Shown here: positions 10,855 through 21,734 of the stretch, piece by piece
How the letters are laid out: every line of letters begins with the position of its first letter
How positions within the stretch are numbered: position 1 is the stretch's first letter
From: DASYDU01 sp050248495
GTDB taxonomy: Bacteria > Planctomycetota > Planctomycetia > Pirellulales > Lacipirellulaceae
Direction: 5' to 3'
Length of the DNA: 64,000 nt
Assembly (NCBI GenBank): GCA_050248495.1
Contig: JBFWSG010000005.1
Coordinates: 117,420-181,419 of the forward strand
Notes under the pieces: model-generated
Told to the model about the DNA's origin: nothing
What the model saw: the letters and a program-made list of their open reading frames with translations, nothing else
Database searches by the model: none
Made by a program: the position numbers and the translations under genes

Positions 10855-13097
10855 CGCCGCACCGCCTGCGCTGGAGGCGCGTGAAAACTGGCGATGTATG
10901 CGAATACCTGCTCCAAGAGCAACACGGCGATCAGCGTGCCCAGCAGCGCGTCGCTCAGCTGCATTCCGGCCAGTTGCTGCTGGTGGATCGACATGTCGGT
11001 CGCATCGTGCAACTGATATTCGATGCCCGCGAGGCCGCGTGAGAGATCGTCGCGCGAAGTGACGTGCAAGTCGCCCTCGCCCACCGGCACATTGAACGCG
11101 AACGCGCGCCGTTCCGGCGGTCCTTCGAGCTGCTGCAATTGCACCTCATAGATGCCGCTGGCAGCGACATTTTCCAGCTTCGCGGTGAGCGAGCCGTCGG
11201 TGGCGGTGGCATCGATCCGCAACTCGGGCCGAGGCGCGCCTCTTTCCGCATTGCCCTCGGCCGGCAACATGAATTGCATCGCCGGATCATAATTGTCCTG
11301 CGGCACGCGGACCACAAGATCGTCGCCTACCAGCTGCAGCGAGCTGTTCGGCTGGCCGGCCGAAAGATAGGCCACCAGTTCGTTCGCCAGGACGGGGAAG
11401 ATGGGGTTGAGGCTCCAATTCGTCCAGCGGCCCAGCGGCGTCTCGCCGGTCGAGAGCTTGGTGAGCTGAGCGACAACGTGCCCCTTGCCAAACTTCTTCT
11501 CGACCACCAGCGGTGCATCGTTGCGGAGCTTGGCGAGCACGTTCGTCGAACCGTCGTCGGGCGCCTTCCAATCGTCCGGCACTGCAAAATAGTAGTCGAC
11601 TGTCACGAGCGGCAAGAAACCGTTCCGCCGGCCCGCGAGCGCTCGGAACAGGGAATGATCGGAAACATCGACGTCCGGCGTCGACTCGTGACGGCTATCG
11701 AGCAGTTGAGTCGGCAGCGTGAGCGGCACCGGGAACAGGCCTTTGCCGTCGCGGTAGAGCCGCTCGTTATAGAAGTCGCGGTTCGTTTGCGAGCCGACAA
11801 ACCAGGCCACGCCGCCGCCGTTCTCCACATACTGCTCCAGCGCCGCGAGCTCATCGTCCTTGAGCGCAGGTACGTCCATCAGCACGATGGCCGCCTCCTT
11901 GCTCAGGTCTTCCGTTCGCGCCAGAAAGCTGACCGGCTCGACGTGCGGTTGCCAGCCGGTATGCGTGTTGCCGCCTGGATCGAGAGCCAGGGAAAGCTGG
12001 CGTGCCCCGCGGCCGTCGGAAGAGCCGTCGACCAAGAGCACTGGCCGGGCGGCCGGCAGATCGCAGGCGAAGTAGCGGCGATTGTCGACTTCGACGGCGT
12101 CCGGTTCCAAAGAAGCGGTGAGCGAATGTGCCCCCGTGCCCGCGAACTGCACGCGGAACTTTTTGGTGACTTCCTTGCCTGCGGGAATCTCGTCGAGCGA
12201 CAGCGAGGGCAGGGCGTCACCATCTTGTTCAAGCTGCACCAGCACGCCAGTGGCCGCCGTGTCGCCGTAGTTGGCCACGGAGACGTTCATCCAAGTCTCG
12301 ACGCCCGCCGCTCGCACGCCCGCTTCCGGTTCGAGCTTCGTCACGGCCAGATTCGGCCGCGCCTCGCGGACGCTCCGCACCAGGTGAATCTGGGCGATGT
12401 CCGGCTTCATATCCTCCAACAGCTTGCGGACCTCGGTCGCCGAGCCGAATTGCCGCGTGCGAAAATCGCTCACCACGTAGAGGATCACCGTCTGGTCCTC
12501 GCCGACGAGCGGCAGCCGCGGGATCGCCTTGAGCGCGTTGGCCGGACCCACGTCTGTCTGCGACGGTTGCCAGCCGGCGACGATCGCTTCGAGCTTGCTG
12601 CGGAAGTCGTCGTCAATCGCTTCGGCGAAAATCTCCGGCTGCGCCCCGGCCGAGAGCCGCACCGCCTCCGAAAATCGCAGCAGCGTCACCAGCTGAGAAT
12701 CGGATTGTTGATGAGCCTGGTCAATGATCGCCTGGACCGCCCGCTTGGCCTCGCCCAGCGCGGAAGTGCTTTCCCAGCGGTCGCTGGTCGAATAGCTGTC
12801 GTCGACCAGCACGACGTGGTGCGTCGTCCCCGAGCCCAAGAGCCGCAGCCACTCGTTCCGCACGACAACGTGGGCCAGGAGCAGTACCAGGAGGCCGATG
12901 GCCGCCATCCGCGTTGCCAGGAGCAGCCACTGCTTGAATAAAATCCAGCGCTTGTTCTGCCGCTCGCTCTGCAGCAAGAACTGCATCGCCGCCCAGCGGA
13001 TTTTCTGCTGCCGTCGCAGGTTGATCAAATGGATCAACACCGGCACCGCGATGAGCGGCAGGCCAATCGTCAGCAGGGTGGGAAATAGGAATGACAA
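10851..13097 (-). CDS. BatA-type membrane protein with VWA domain
   Basis: A 748-residue protein beginning with the double-transmembrane BatA-type N-terminus: a hydrophobic first helix, an HLINLRRQQKIRWAAMQFL block, then a second helix at about 56-78. The MIDAS motif of its VWA domain is DDSYS at 99-103. The middle contains immunoglobulin-like beta segments (GVLVQLEQDG, then GTGAHSLTASLEPD) and a GATase-like region (ALEQYVENGGGVAWFVG). A C-terminal membrane helix is near 715-735. The start is TTG with AGAAGG 8 bases upstream; no ATG lies in the expected region. Family knowledge: BatA/BatB-type VWA proteins work with MoxR ATPases. The client is unknown. Confidence 0.8.
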   Translation of the reverse strand: MSFLFPTLLTIGLPLIAVPVLIHLINLRRQQKIRWAAMQFLLQSERQNKRWILFKQWLLLATRMAAIGLLVLLLAHVVVRNEWLRLLGSGTTHHVVLVDDSYSTSDRWESTSALGEAKRAVQAIIDQAHQQSDSQLVTLLRFSEAVRLSAGAQPEIFAEAIDDDFRSKLEAIVAGWQPSQTDVGPANALKAIPRLPLVGEDQTVILYVVSDFRTRQFGSATEVRKLLEDMKPDIAQIHLVRSVREARPNLAVTKLEPEAGVRAAGVETWMNVSVANYGDTAATGVLVQLEQDGDALPSLSLDEIPAGKEVTKKFRVQFAGTGAHSLTASLEPDAVEVDNRRYFACDLPAARPVLLVDGSSDGRGARQLSLALDPGGNTHTGWQPHVEPVSFLARTEDLSKEAAIVLMDVPALKDDELAALEQYVENGGGVAWFVGSQTNRDFYNERLYRDGKGLFPVPLTLPTQLLDSRHESTPDVDVSDHSLFRALAGRRNGFLPLVTVDYYFAVPDDWKAPDDGSTNVLAKLRNDAPLVVEKKFGKGHVVAQLTKLSTGETPLGRWTNWSLNPIFPVLANELVAYLSAGQPNSSLQLVGDDLVVRVPQDNYDPAMQFMLPAEGNAERGAPRPELRIDATATDGSLTAKLENVAASGIYEVQLQQLEGPPERRAFAFNVPVGEGDLHVTSRDDLSRGLAGIEYQLHDATDMSIHQQQLAGMQLSDALLGTLIAVLLLEQVFAYIASFHAPPAQAVRR

Positions 13098-13136
13098 TGG
13101 AATGACCTTCTAACAAACTTCAATTCGTGACTAATC

Positions 13137-13354
13137 CTACAGCGCTAGGTCAACTGACACCGATTGCCGTAAATGACGAATGCCGAATGAGCAATTGCGA
13201 AAGACGCCCGAATGTCGAATGACGAAATTCGATCGATCTTAAGGTCAACGACCTGGGCCGGCACTTCGGACTTCGGATTTTGACATTCTTTCGTCATTGG
13301 GTATTTCGTCATTCGTCATTCACCGTGACAGGCCTGAATGACCCAGCGCTGTAG
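13137..13354. repeat. Nested inverted-repeat element between DUF58 and BatA genes
   Basis: The gap between the two genes is almost filled by a palindromic element. The outer arms, 13137-13152 and 13339-13354, match at 15 of 16 positions in inverted orientation and contain an AGCGCT core. Inside, several degenerate AATGACGAATG-type units at about 13171-13230 face TTCGTCATTCGTCATT-type units at about 13283-13320. It codes for nothing recognisable. It could act as an mRNA processing or stabilising hairpin within the operon, or be a small non-autonomous mobile element; no clear target duplication is visible. Confidence 0.55.
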
Positions 13355-14224
13355 TACTAACGCCCGTGCCGGTGATTGCGGTGATTCAGAAACGCGATCA
13401 GCGCGGCGTCCAACGGCTCGCTCGTCCGCACCAGTGCATAGTCGATGCGGTCGCGTGCACAGCCGCGCCGGACCGTGGCCAGGAACTCGTCGAGCGCCTT
13501 GAGGTAACCTTCGCGGAGCGCCCGCGGATTGCAGGTCAACTGCTCTTCGGTTTCCAGGCCCTCAAAGCGGGTCGGCCCCGCGAACGGAAAATCGAGCTCG
13601 TGATCGTCGAGGATGTGGAGCACCAGCAAGTCGTGCCCACGCTGCCGCAACCGCCGCAGGCCGCGGAGCATGTCGTCCGCATCAACCAGGAGATCCGAAA
13701 GCAGCACCATCAGGCCGCGCCGCGGGAAGTTCTCGGCCACTTGGGCAAGCACCGTGGAGAGGTATGTCTTGTCACGCGGTTCCGCGACGCTGAGCGCCTT
13801 GACGATCGTCGTAAGGTGGTGGTTGCTGGTGCGGTGGGGAACGATCTGGCGGATCGATTCGTCGAACGCCACGCACCCGACCGAGTCCTGCTGCCGCAGC
13901 AACAGATACGACAAAGCCGCCGCGGTCGTGCAGGCATAGTCGCACTTGGTCATCGCACCGCCGCCATACTCCATGCTCGCCGAGAGATCGACCAGCATGC
14001 AGGCCCGCAGGTTGGTGTCTTCTTCGTACTGCTTGACGTACAGCCGGTCCTGCTTGCCCCAGACCTTCCAGTCGACGTGCCGCAGGTCGTCGCCGGCCAC
14101 GTATTGGCGGTGCTGCAGGAACTCGACCGACTGACCAAAGTACGGACTGCGATGCATCCCGCTCAGCAGTCCTTCGACGATGTGCCGAGCGCGAACCTCC
14201 AGCCGGCCGATCCGCTTGATCAGC

Positions 14225-15277
<1,053 letters not shown>

Positions 15278-15331
15278 CGGTGAATCGTTCCGTTCGAGGA
15301 AGGATTGAATCTCAAGCTGCTGCACAAATCT

Positions 15332-15411
15332 AACCGCCAAGTGCGCCAAATTCGCCAAGAGCAAGGCAGTTGTCGAATCCCCAGTTGGCGAACGTGGCGT
15401 TCCTTGCGGTT
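15332..15411. repeat. Imperfect 27-bp inverted repeat upstream of MoxR
   Basis: Two 27-base arms (15332-15358 and 15385-15411) face each other across a 26-base loop. Each consists of CGCCAA-type units (AACCGCCAA and TTCGCCAA on the left, their complements on the right), with a handful of mismatches. The element fills most of the gap between the terpenoid-cyclase-fold gene and MoxR. It could form a stem in the transcript and separate or attenuate the two transcription units. Confidence 0.55.
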
Positions 15412-15421
15412 GAATTTCAAT

Positions 15422-16474
15422 TTAGCGTTGATAAATCGGCAAGGCCCCGTTGTCGAGCTGCAGGATGATCAAGTTCAGCGCGGTCGTATAGACGGGGCCA
15501 ATGTACCCCTGAGTCCATTGTACGCCGGTGCGGTCTCCGAGCTTCACTTCCTGGGCTTCGCTGAGCAGTTTTGCCTCGATTTCATTGCGATAGTCGTCCC
15601 AGACCTTTCCGCCTTCGCGGTATTGCACCTGGGCGTAGTAAAAATGGGCGTAGTGCCAATGGCCGTAGCTGCTCTGGGCGTCCGTGCCGAGGTTCTGCTG
15701 ACAATACTTCATCATCCGCGGCACGAGGTCGTCGTCGTAGTCGCCGGCGTTGAACAGGCAGGCGATGGCCGCGGCGGTGATCGCCGGGCGGCCGCCGCCG
15801 CCCTTCGAGCTGTACTGCACGCCGCCTTCGGGCAAGGTGCAATCTCGGATGTACTTCACCGCCTTGTCGATGATTTCCTTTGGCACGGGGATGCCCGCGT
15901 TGCGGCAGCCGCGGAGGCCTTGCACCTGCGTGATCGTCGTCGACCCCTCGTCGAATCCGTTGCCATCCTTTGAGCTCACATAGCCCCAGCCACCGGCCGG
16001 CGTCTGCGCTTCGCCGGTGAATTTCACCGCCCGCGTTAACACATCGACCAGTTCCGCCCGCCGGTCCTCATCCTCTTCTTCGCCGAGCACTTCGGAAAGG
16101 AACAGCATCGAGAAGCCGTGGCCGTACGTGTAGCGGTCATCGCGCAAGGGATCGCCGATGAGTCCGTTGGGCCGGCTTTGTCGCACGAGATAATCCACGG
16201 CGCGTCGCAAGTTCTCGGCGTACTTGCCCTGTGTGGTCGTCGAGCCTTCACAGAGCATGGCCAGGCCCGAGAGCGCGGTCATGGCCGTGGGGTACCGACC
16301 TTGCGCGGTCCAATGGCCGAGCTTGTGTTGTTGGAAAGCCAGCCAGTCGAGTCCCTCGCTGACCACTTTCCGAGTTCTCGGATCGTTCGAGGCGCGCACC
16401 GTCGATGAGGGCAACGCCGCACCGCAAAGTGCAACCGCGAGCAACACCGCTTTGGTCTTCGTCGAATCGAGCAT
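15422..16474 (-). CDS. Secreted prenyltransferase/squalene-oxidase-repeat (alpha-alpha toroid) protein
   Basis: A 350-residue exported protein. A signal peptide (MLDSTKTKAVLLAVALCGAA) is followed by four or five repeats of the terpenoid-cyclase/prenyltransferase type, seen as GLDWLAFQQHKLGHWT, AVDYLVRQSRPNGLIG, PAGGWGYVSSKDGNGFDEGS and AVKYIRDCTLPEGGVQYS. The protein is too short for a real triterpene cyclase and lacks a DxDD motif, so it is probably a binding or scaffold toroid rather than a cyclase. The start was chosen after the stop of the PQQ gene 25 bases upstream. Two earlier in-frame ATGs would overlap that gene. Confidence 0.75.
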   Translation of the reverse strand: MLDSTKTKAVLLAVALCGAALPSSTVRASNDPRTRKVVSEGLDWLAFQQHKLGHWTAQGRYPTAMTALSGLAMLCEGSTTTQGKYAENLRRAVDYLVRQSRPNGLIGDPLRDDRYTYGHGFSMLFLSEVLGEEEDEDRRAELVDVLTRAVKFTGEAQTPAGGWGYVSSKDGNGFDEGSTTITQVQGLRGCRNAGIPVPKEIIDKAVKYIRDCTLPEGGVQYSSKGGGGRPAITAAAIACLFNAGDYDDDLVPRMMKYCQQNLGTDAQSSYGHWHYAHFYYAQVQYREGGKVWDDYRNEIEAKLLSEAQEVKLGDRTGVQWTQGYIGPVYTTALNLIILQLDNGALPIYQR

Positions 16475-16499
16475 CGAATTCAGAGCTCCACCGCAATCA

Positions 16500-19400
16500 T
16501 CAATCATCATCGAGCGGGTCGCCGCCCCCAGCACCACCGTCATCGGAACCGCTGTCCGAACCGCCGGGATTCTTGAGCACTTCTTGCAGCGCGTTGCTCA
16601 TCCGGCGTCCCACGCCCCACAGGCCGCGTCCAAAGCTCTTCCGCGGTGCTTCCACCAGGTCGTTGGCCGGCGGTTCCGGCGAACGGGGCTCGTCGCTGAA
16701 TTTGAGGCGGATCGTTTTGGCCGTCATCTCGAAGTCGACCGCCGCCTCTTCGCCGCGGTGGGCGCGAATCCGGATCTGCCCGCCCGAAATGTCCGGCAGG
16801 TCGTCGTTGCGGTAGACGGTCGCGCCCGTCGCTCGGTCCACGCACAATAAGCGTAGCTTGGTGCCGGCGCCGCTCGCGTCGCGCTTGAGCATGCGGTCAA
16901 CGAACACGAGCACCGGGATGTCTGACGGTTGGCTCAGCGCCAATCCCCGGGAATCAATCACGGCCGGCCCCGGCCAGAGCGGCTCGCCGTCGCGCAAGTC
17001 GAACGCAAACACTTGTCCGTCGACAAGCGGGTAGTCGAGCCCGATCTGCCGCGAAGCCTGTTGACGTGCAGCGCCCACGAGTCCCAGGAACAGCTGGTCC
17101 CCCGCCTGAAACACCGAAATCGAGCGCGGCGGCGTGGCGACCTCCAGCTGGCGGTCGATCAGGCGCTTGGTCGAACGGATGTCGATCAGCTCGAACTTGC
17201 CTTTCGGCTCGATGATCGCCACGAGGTTCGGCTCCAATGTCGTCAACCTCGCGGCCGGATCGTAGCGAGATTCGAGCAACTTCTTGCCGGTGACGCCGTC
17301 GACGATCCGCAGCGTTTTCTGCGACGACTGTCCATCGGTCGGATCCAGGAATTGCGCGATGTTGCGGCCGGAGGTCAGCAGCCAGGGCGTCTCCGGCAAC
17401 GGCCGCTCCTCGACGAGTTCGCCGTCGCTCATGCGGACGACGTACAGCTTGGATTCTTCGGTATCGGCGGCCAGCACAAATTCGTCGTCGCCGAATAATT
17501 CGCAGCCGGGTGGGACATCGCTGCGCGACCAGAGCGTCTCGCCGCTTAGCGGGTCGACCGCCTGCAGTCGCTGCTGATCCTGGAACACCACGCCAAACGG
17601 CGTCGCCGGCCCGAGCGACGCGAAGAAGCCGCCCGCCGCCCCCGGCACGCGCCGCCGCTGCGACGACGCGTGATAAATCGGCCGCGCGTTCGAGCGGCCG
17701 CCGCGGACAAACGCGATCGGCAGCCGCCCGGCTTGATTCGACTGCCAGAGAATGTCCGAGTCATCGTTCTGACCGCGCTGGCGGCTATCGAGCGCCACCA
17801 CCTGCCCGCCCAGCGTTACATACAAGACGTCGCCGAGTTGAGCTGCCTGGACCAGATCGGCGTTGCCGCCGAACCGCCGCAGCCGCGAACGTCGCGCGGC
17901 GTTGAAGCGGTACACGTCCTGCCCGGAGGCGTCTCGACCAATCAAACGGGCGCCGTCTTGCGAAATGAACCATTCCGTGGGGCCGAGCGCGGGAGGCGCG
18001 CTCTGTTCCACGCGAAGCCGACGCAGGCCGAGTTGAAACTCCGCCTGGGCCCTGCGCGTGACGTCACGTCGATTGGCGGCCGATGCGGGCAAGTCCTCGA
18101 CCGACGCGCGGCCCTGCGGCCACGGCCCCGGCACGACATTCGTCGTTTGCAACTCTTGCTTCCACGCGGAAACCCATTCCTCCGGACGCTTGCCGTCGAC
18201 GGGGTCCGACTTCAACCAATTGGCCTCGACGTTGGCGACGGAAGCGGCCGCTTCCGCTAGCCGGCCTTGATCGAAGAGCCACTGCGTCATGAGTATGTCC
18301 GCCGCCGCATGGCGGTCCGCCTCGGTCGATCGACCGATCCGCAGCAGTTCCAATTCCGTCTCCAACGGCTCCAGATCCTCGCCGGGATTGTGTGCCAACT
18401 GAAACGGAATTGGATCGTCCTGCGACATTCCGCCAAAGTATGCCTGGTAGCTGCGGAGCTCGTCGGCCGACGGCTGCTTCGACCAATTCGCACGACGGGC
18501 CGCCAACCGCTTCGCAAGCTGGTCGCGATCTGGTTCGTTTGCCGACGACCACAAATCCGTCAGCCGCGCTCGCACCCAACGGTCGCTGCGGGCCGAGTGT
18601 TGCGGACTGATCGCCAGCGGCGTGAGCTCGGCGGACGTGGCGTCGACCAGTTTCAAATAGGCGTCGAAGGCCGCCACCGGCTCGCCGGCAGCTTCCAGAC
18701 CCTGGGCTTCGAGCCGCAAGAGCTCGATTTGTTGCAGCGGGCCGTTCACGATTTTTCGCAACAGCGGCATGTCGCCGCGATACTTGCCATAGTCGCAGCC
18801 CAGCGCTTCGAGCAGCGTGTCGGCCAGCATCTCGCGCGTGAGCACGTCGTCCGCATCGATTTCGTAGGCTTGCTTGAGCATCGGCACCGCTTCATCGAGC
18901 GCGCCTTCGAGCCGTCTCATTTCGGCCAAATCTCGAATGGCGGTGGCATCGCGCGGGTTCTGGGCCAGGGCCGCCTTGGCCCGCTCGCGGAGAACTTCGA
19001 TCTGTTCAAACTTTTCCAGGTAGAGCGCCGATTGCGACAGGATCGATCCGCGGTGGCAAATCAAATTGCCGCCCACCGATTCGCTCGAAGCCTTAACCGC
19101 GTCGGTCGCCGTTCCGTCGGCCGTGTCGATCGACATGACCTGCCCGGTAGTGAGCGGCAAGTAGTAATGGCCCTCGCTCAGGTAGCCCAGGCCGCTCGGC
19201 AGCGCTCCGCCCGGCAGCGAAATATCCTTGGGCCAGGCCGCCGATCCGTCGCTCATCCGCAGCGCCACCACGGAGTCGGGCCCTACCAAGAGCGCATTGC
19301 CCCGGTCGATGCAGGCCAGAAAAAGCGACTTCTCTCGCTGCTTTTTCCAGATCATCTTGCCGCTGCCCAGCTCGAGGCAATGCACTTCATTCGACTCGGG

Positions 19401-21269
19401 CGGCGTCACCAGGACCTTGCCGTCGGCCACCAGCACCGTGCCGTCGAGCCAGCGATTGTTGGCCCGCTGGACGAGGATGTCCTGTCGATTCTGCCAGCCC
19501 GGCCGAATCGCGGTGAAGGCATCCATCTGGCGCGGATAGCGATACACCCAGGCAAACTCGCGGCGAATCGTGTCGACCGCCACCACAATGCCCGCCGTCG
19601 TCGGGCAGACCAGGATGCCGGCCGAATACGAGGGCGTTGCCGCATTGAGCCGCCGCTGCGGATCGAGGGCAATGCCCATCTCCAACCCGGCCAGCTGCTG
19701 CCGCCATTCGAGCGCGCCGGTTTTTGGATCGAGCGCGAGCAAGTAAATCGCGCTGCGAATCTCCGCTAATACGTAGAGCGAGCCGTCGACCGCCAGCGGC
19801 GCCCCGAGGAAAAACACACCGGCCAAATCGCCCGTCGCATTCACGCCGTCGATTTCCCAGGCCAGCTTGCCCTCGGTCGCCAACTCATAGGCGGAGAGCC
19901 GATTGGTCGGCGCGGCGGTCGAGCCGTAAGGGCTGCCGAAACCGGGGCCGATGCCCCAGGCCGATTGGTCCTCGCGCTCCAGGAGCGACATGCCGCTCAG
20001 TGCGTACGCCCGCTCGCCGTCGCTGGAGAGCGACATCGTCAACGTGTCGTCCCATACGCGCTGCTCCAGCGGATGGGACATCAACGAGAGCTCGTCGGCG
20101 TTGCTGCCGGAGGTGAAATCCGACAAATACTGTTCGCGAGCGGCCGTCTCCTCCTCGCGCGATTCCCAAATCCGCTTGCCGGTTTGCCAATCGATCGCCA
20201 CGACGTTTTGCGGAGTCCGCATCAGGACCACGTTGCCGGTGGCGATCGGCCGTGCCGCGGGAATGGCCACCACGCCTTGCTGCTCCGCCAGCTCGCGGCG
20301 CTCGGCAAGAAATTTCTCGAACCGCGGGTCATTCACGACGCGCGACAGCCAGCGGGCGCTCCAATGCGGCGCGCCGCCGCGGTGGATCGCATTGCGTTCC
20401 GGATCACCGCGGGCGGTGAGCCAGTCGGAAATCGTGGCGTTGACCCGCTGCGCCGCGCCGACCGATTCGTCGAGCCAGGCCAGCAGCTCTTCGTTGGAAT
20501 CGCTGTACTTCGGCAACTCAACCGATCGGCCTGCCAGGTCGACCTTGGCGTCCGCATATTTCTGGGCCACTGTTCGCAGCACTTCGGCCGCCGTGTCGTT
20601 TTTGCCGGCGGCCCGCCAGCTGACTGCCGCCAACAGCGACAGCTGCGGCTCGAAGCGCGCGGCCGAAACTGGATCAGCCAGCAATTGTTCGTAAAGATGC
20701 GCTGCCGACAGGGGATGTCCGCGATCGAGCTCGATTTGTGCGAGCACGAAGGCCGCTTCGCACCCGGGGCCCGTCAACAAGTAGCGGCGCACCAGTTGGG
20801 CCAAGGCCTCGCGATCGCCCGCCGCCAGTGCGGCATCGAGCTCGCGCCGCGCATTGGCCGTGTGGAGCAGCTCATACATCTCGCGCCCCGCCGCGGGCAG
20901 CGCCACGATCAATTTGCGCGCCGCGGCCTTCAAACCTTGCAGGCGATTCGGATCGGACGAGTCGTCGACGAAGACGTCTTCTTGCCGGTCGAGCAGCTGC
21001 TGCAGGAACGCGAGCGCCTCGTTAAACTCGCCGCCGTCGAGCCGTTCCTTCGCGCGCGCGACGCCGCGCGAGAGCGTGCGGTCGGTCGGCAAATAAACGC
21101 CGTACGGATCTTCGTTCTCGGGCGTGGGCCCGTTGCCGAGCTGGATTTGCACCTGCTGGGCTTCAGCCCCAAGTGCGCCGACGAGCAAGCATCCGGCGAA
21201 AAGAGCGACGAGACCGCTGGCCCTCCATCGGCGGCGTGGCGCAATGGTTCTCGGAGGACGGGGGATCAT
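16500..21269 (-). CDS. Giant secreted PQQ-like beta-propeller / TPR protein
   Basis: About 1589 residues with a signal peptide ending in GALGAEAQQ. The N-terminal 250 residues are helical TPR-like repeats (RAKERLDGGEFNEALAFLQQ). A first beta-propeller of PQQ-enzyme-like repeats follows at about 330-750, with units such as VVAIDWQTGKRIWE, LALDPKTGALEWRQQ and HCLELGSGKMIWKKQ. Then comes a TPR block at about 775-850 and a helical linker. A second propeller lies at about 1090-1500 (LQAVDPLSGETLWSR, FAFDLRDGEPLWPG). No heme motif is present. Such proteins are usually envelope scaffolds; enzymatic quinoprotein activity is not indicated. Being first in the block, it probably starts the transcription unit. 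Confidence 0.8.
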   Translation of the reverse strand: MIPRPPRTIAPRRRWRASGLVALFAGCLLVGALGAEAQQVQIQLGNGPTPENEDPYGVYLPTDRTLSRGVARAKERLDGGEFNEALAFLQQLLDRQEDVFVDDSSDPNRLQGLKAAARKLIVALPAAGREMYELLHTANARRELDAALAAGDREALAQLVRRYLLTGPGCEAAFVLAQIELDRGHPLSAAHLYEQLLADPVSAARFEPQLSLLAAVSWRAAGKNDTAAEVLRTVAQKYADAKVDLAGRSVELPKYSDSNEELLAWLDESVGAAQRVNATISDWLTARGDPERNAIHRGGAPHWSARWLSRVVNDPRFEKFLAERRELAEQQGVVAIPAARPIATGNVVLMRTPQNVVAIDWQTGKRIWESREEETAAREQYLSDFTSGSNADELSLMSHPLEQRVWDDTLTMSLSSDGERAYALSGMSLLEREDQSAWGIGPGFGSPYGSTAAPTNRLSAYELATEGKLAWEIDGVNATGDLAGVFFLGAPLAVDGSLYVLAEIRSAIYLLALDPKTGALEWRQQLAGLEMGIALDPQRRLNAATPSYSAGILVCPTTAGIVVAVDTIRREFAWVYRYPRQMDAFTAIRPGWQNRQDILVQRANNRWLDGTVLVADGKVLVTPPESNEVHCLELGSGKMIWKKQREKSLFLACIDRGNALLVGPDSVVALRMSDGSAAWPKDISLPGGALPSGLGYLSEGHYYLPLTTGQVMSIDTADGTATDAVKASSESVGGNLICHRGSILSQSALYLEKFEQIEVLRERAKAALAQNPRDATAIRDLAEMRRLEGALDEAVPMLKQAYEIDADDVLTREMLADTLLEALGCDYGKYRGDMPLLRKIVNGPLQQIELLRLEAQGLEAAGEPVAAFDAYLKLVDATSAELTPLAISPQHSARSDRWVRARLTDLWSSANEPDRDQLAKRLAARRANWSKQPSADELRSYQAYFGGMSQDDPIPFQLAHNPGEDLEPLETELELLRIGRSTEADRHAAADILMTQWLFDQGRLAEAAASVANVEANWLKSDPVDGKRPEEWVSAWKQELQTTNVVPGPWPQGRASVEDLPASAANRRDVTRRAQAEFQLGLRRLRVEQSAPPALGPTEWFISQDGARLIGRDASGQDVYRFNAARRSRLRRFGGNADLVQAAQLGDVLYVTLGGQVVALDSRQRGQNDDSDILWQSNQAGRLPIAFVRGGRSNARPIYHASSQRRRVPGAAGGFFASLGPATPFGVVFQDQQRLQAVDPLSGETLWSRSDVPPGCELFGDDEFVLAADTEESKLYVVRMSDGELVEERPLPETPWLLTSGRNIAQFLDPTDGQSSQKTLRIVDGVTGKKLLESRYDPAARLTTLEPNLVAIIEPKGKFELIDIRSTKRLIDRQLEVATPPRSISVFQAGDQLFLGLVGAARQQASRQIGLDYPLVDGQVFAFDLRDGEPLWPGPAVIDSRGLALSQPSDIPVLVFVDRMLKRDASGAGTKLRLLCVDRATGATVYRNDDLPDISGGQIRIRAHRGEEAAVDFEMTAKTIRLKFSDEPRSPEPPANDLVEAPRKSFGRGLWGVGRRMSNALQEVLKNPGGSDSGSDDGGAGGGDPLDDD

Positions 21270-21734
21270 CACATTCCTTTGGCCCCGGGGGCGTCGCTCG
21301 GCGATCGGTCCTGTGGAGGGCAACTAATGGTATGCCGCGGAGTGGGGTGGAGGAAATCGCGGCTGCGAAATCACCGGGAATTTTGCCTTTCCGCTCCGCC
21401 CGCGGGCCGCCGCCGGGAGGTCGTAAGTGGCTGCTATACCTTATCTTAGAGCATTTTTCCAAGCTGGCAAGTTATCGCGTTTCCTGCGAGCTAGACTACT
21501 TCAACGCCGCGCAAGGACGTTTTGTGACCGCGCGGTGCCCGAGCGTTGGCCCTTGCCTCCCCACGGGGCGACTGCGCTGGGATCGGTGAAAAAGCCCGGC
21601 ATTTCTGGGCAGTTTGCCGATTTTCCGGCTTGTAAGGGTGTGCCAGCACGCGGTAGTTTTGACCGTCGCAACGCACAAACGGAGGTGCGCTGCCGACCGA
21701 CAACCCGAACAAAGAGCCTGGAGGATTCAGCAAA
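21270..21734. other. Divergent intergenic region between the PQQ gene and the HU gene
   Basis: It holds a candidate minus-strand promoter (annotated separately), a small GCCCGG/CTGGGC hairpin near 21586-21602, and the HU Shine-Dalgarno GGAGG at 21720-21724. I do not see a convincing plus-strand promoter for HU and no coding region. Confidence 0.5.
21443..21470 (-). promoter_or_regulatory. Candidate sigma70-type promoter for the PQQ/TPR gene
   Basis: On the minus strand TTGCCA and TAAGAT are separated by 16 bases, about 170 bases upstream of the chosen PQQ-gene start. It is the most AT-rich part of the gap. Confidence 0.35.

Noticed and set aside
11064..12941. 625-codon plus-strand open frame
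   Set aside because: Shadow of the BatA-type gene in GC-rich DNA; arginine/histidine-rich composition and no ribosome-binding site.
18267..19769. 500-codon plus-strand open frame
   Set aside because: Shadow of the PQQ/TPR gene; the repeats are only meaningful on the minus strand.
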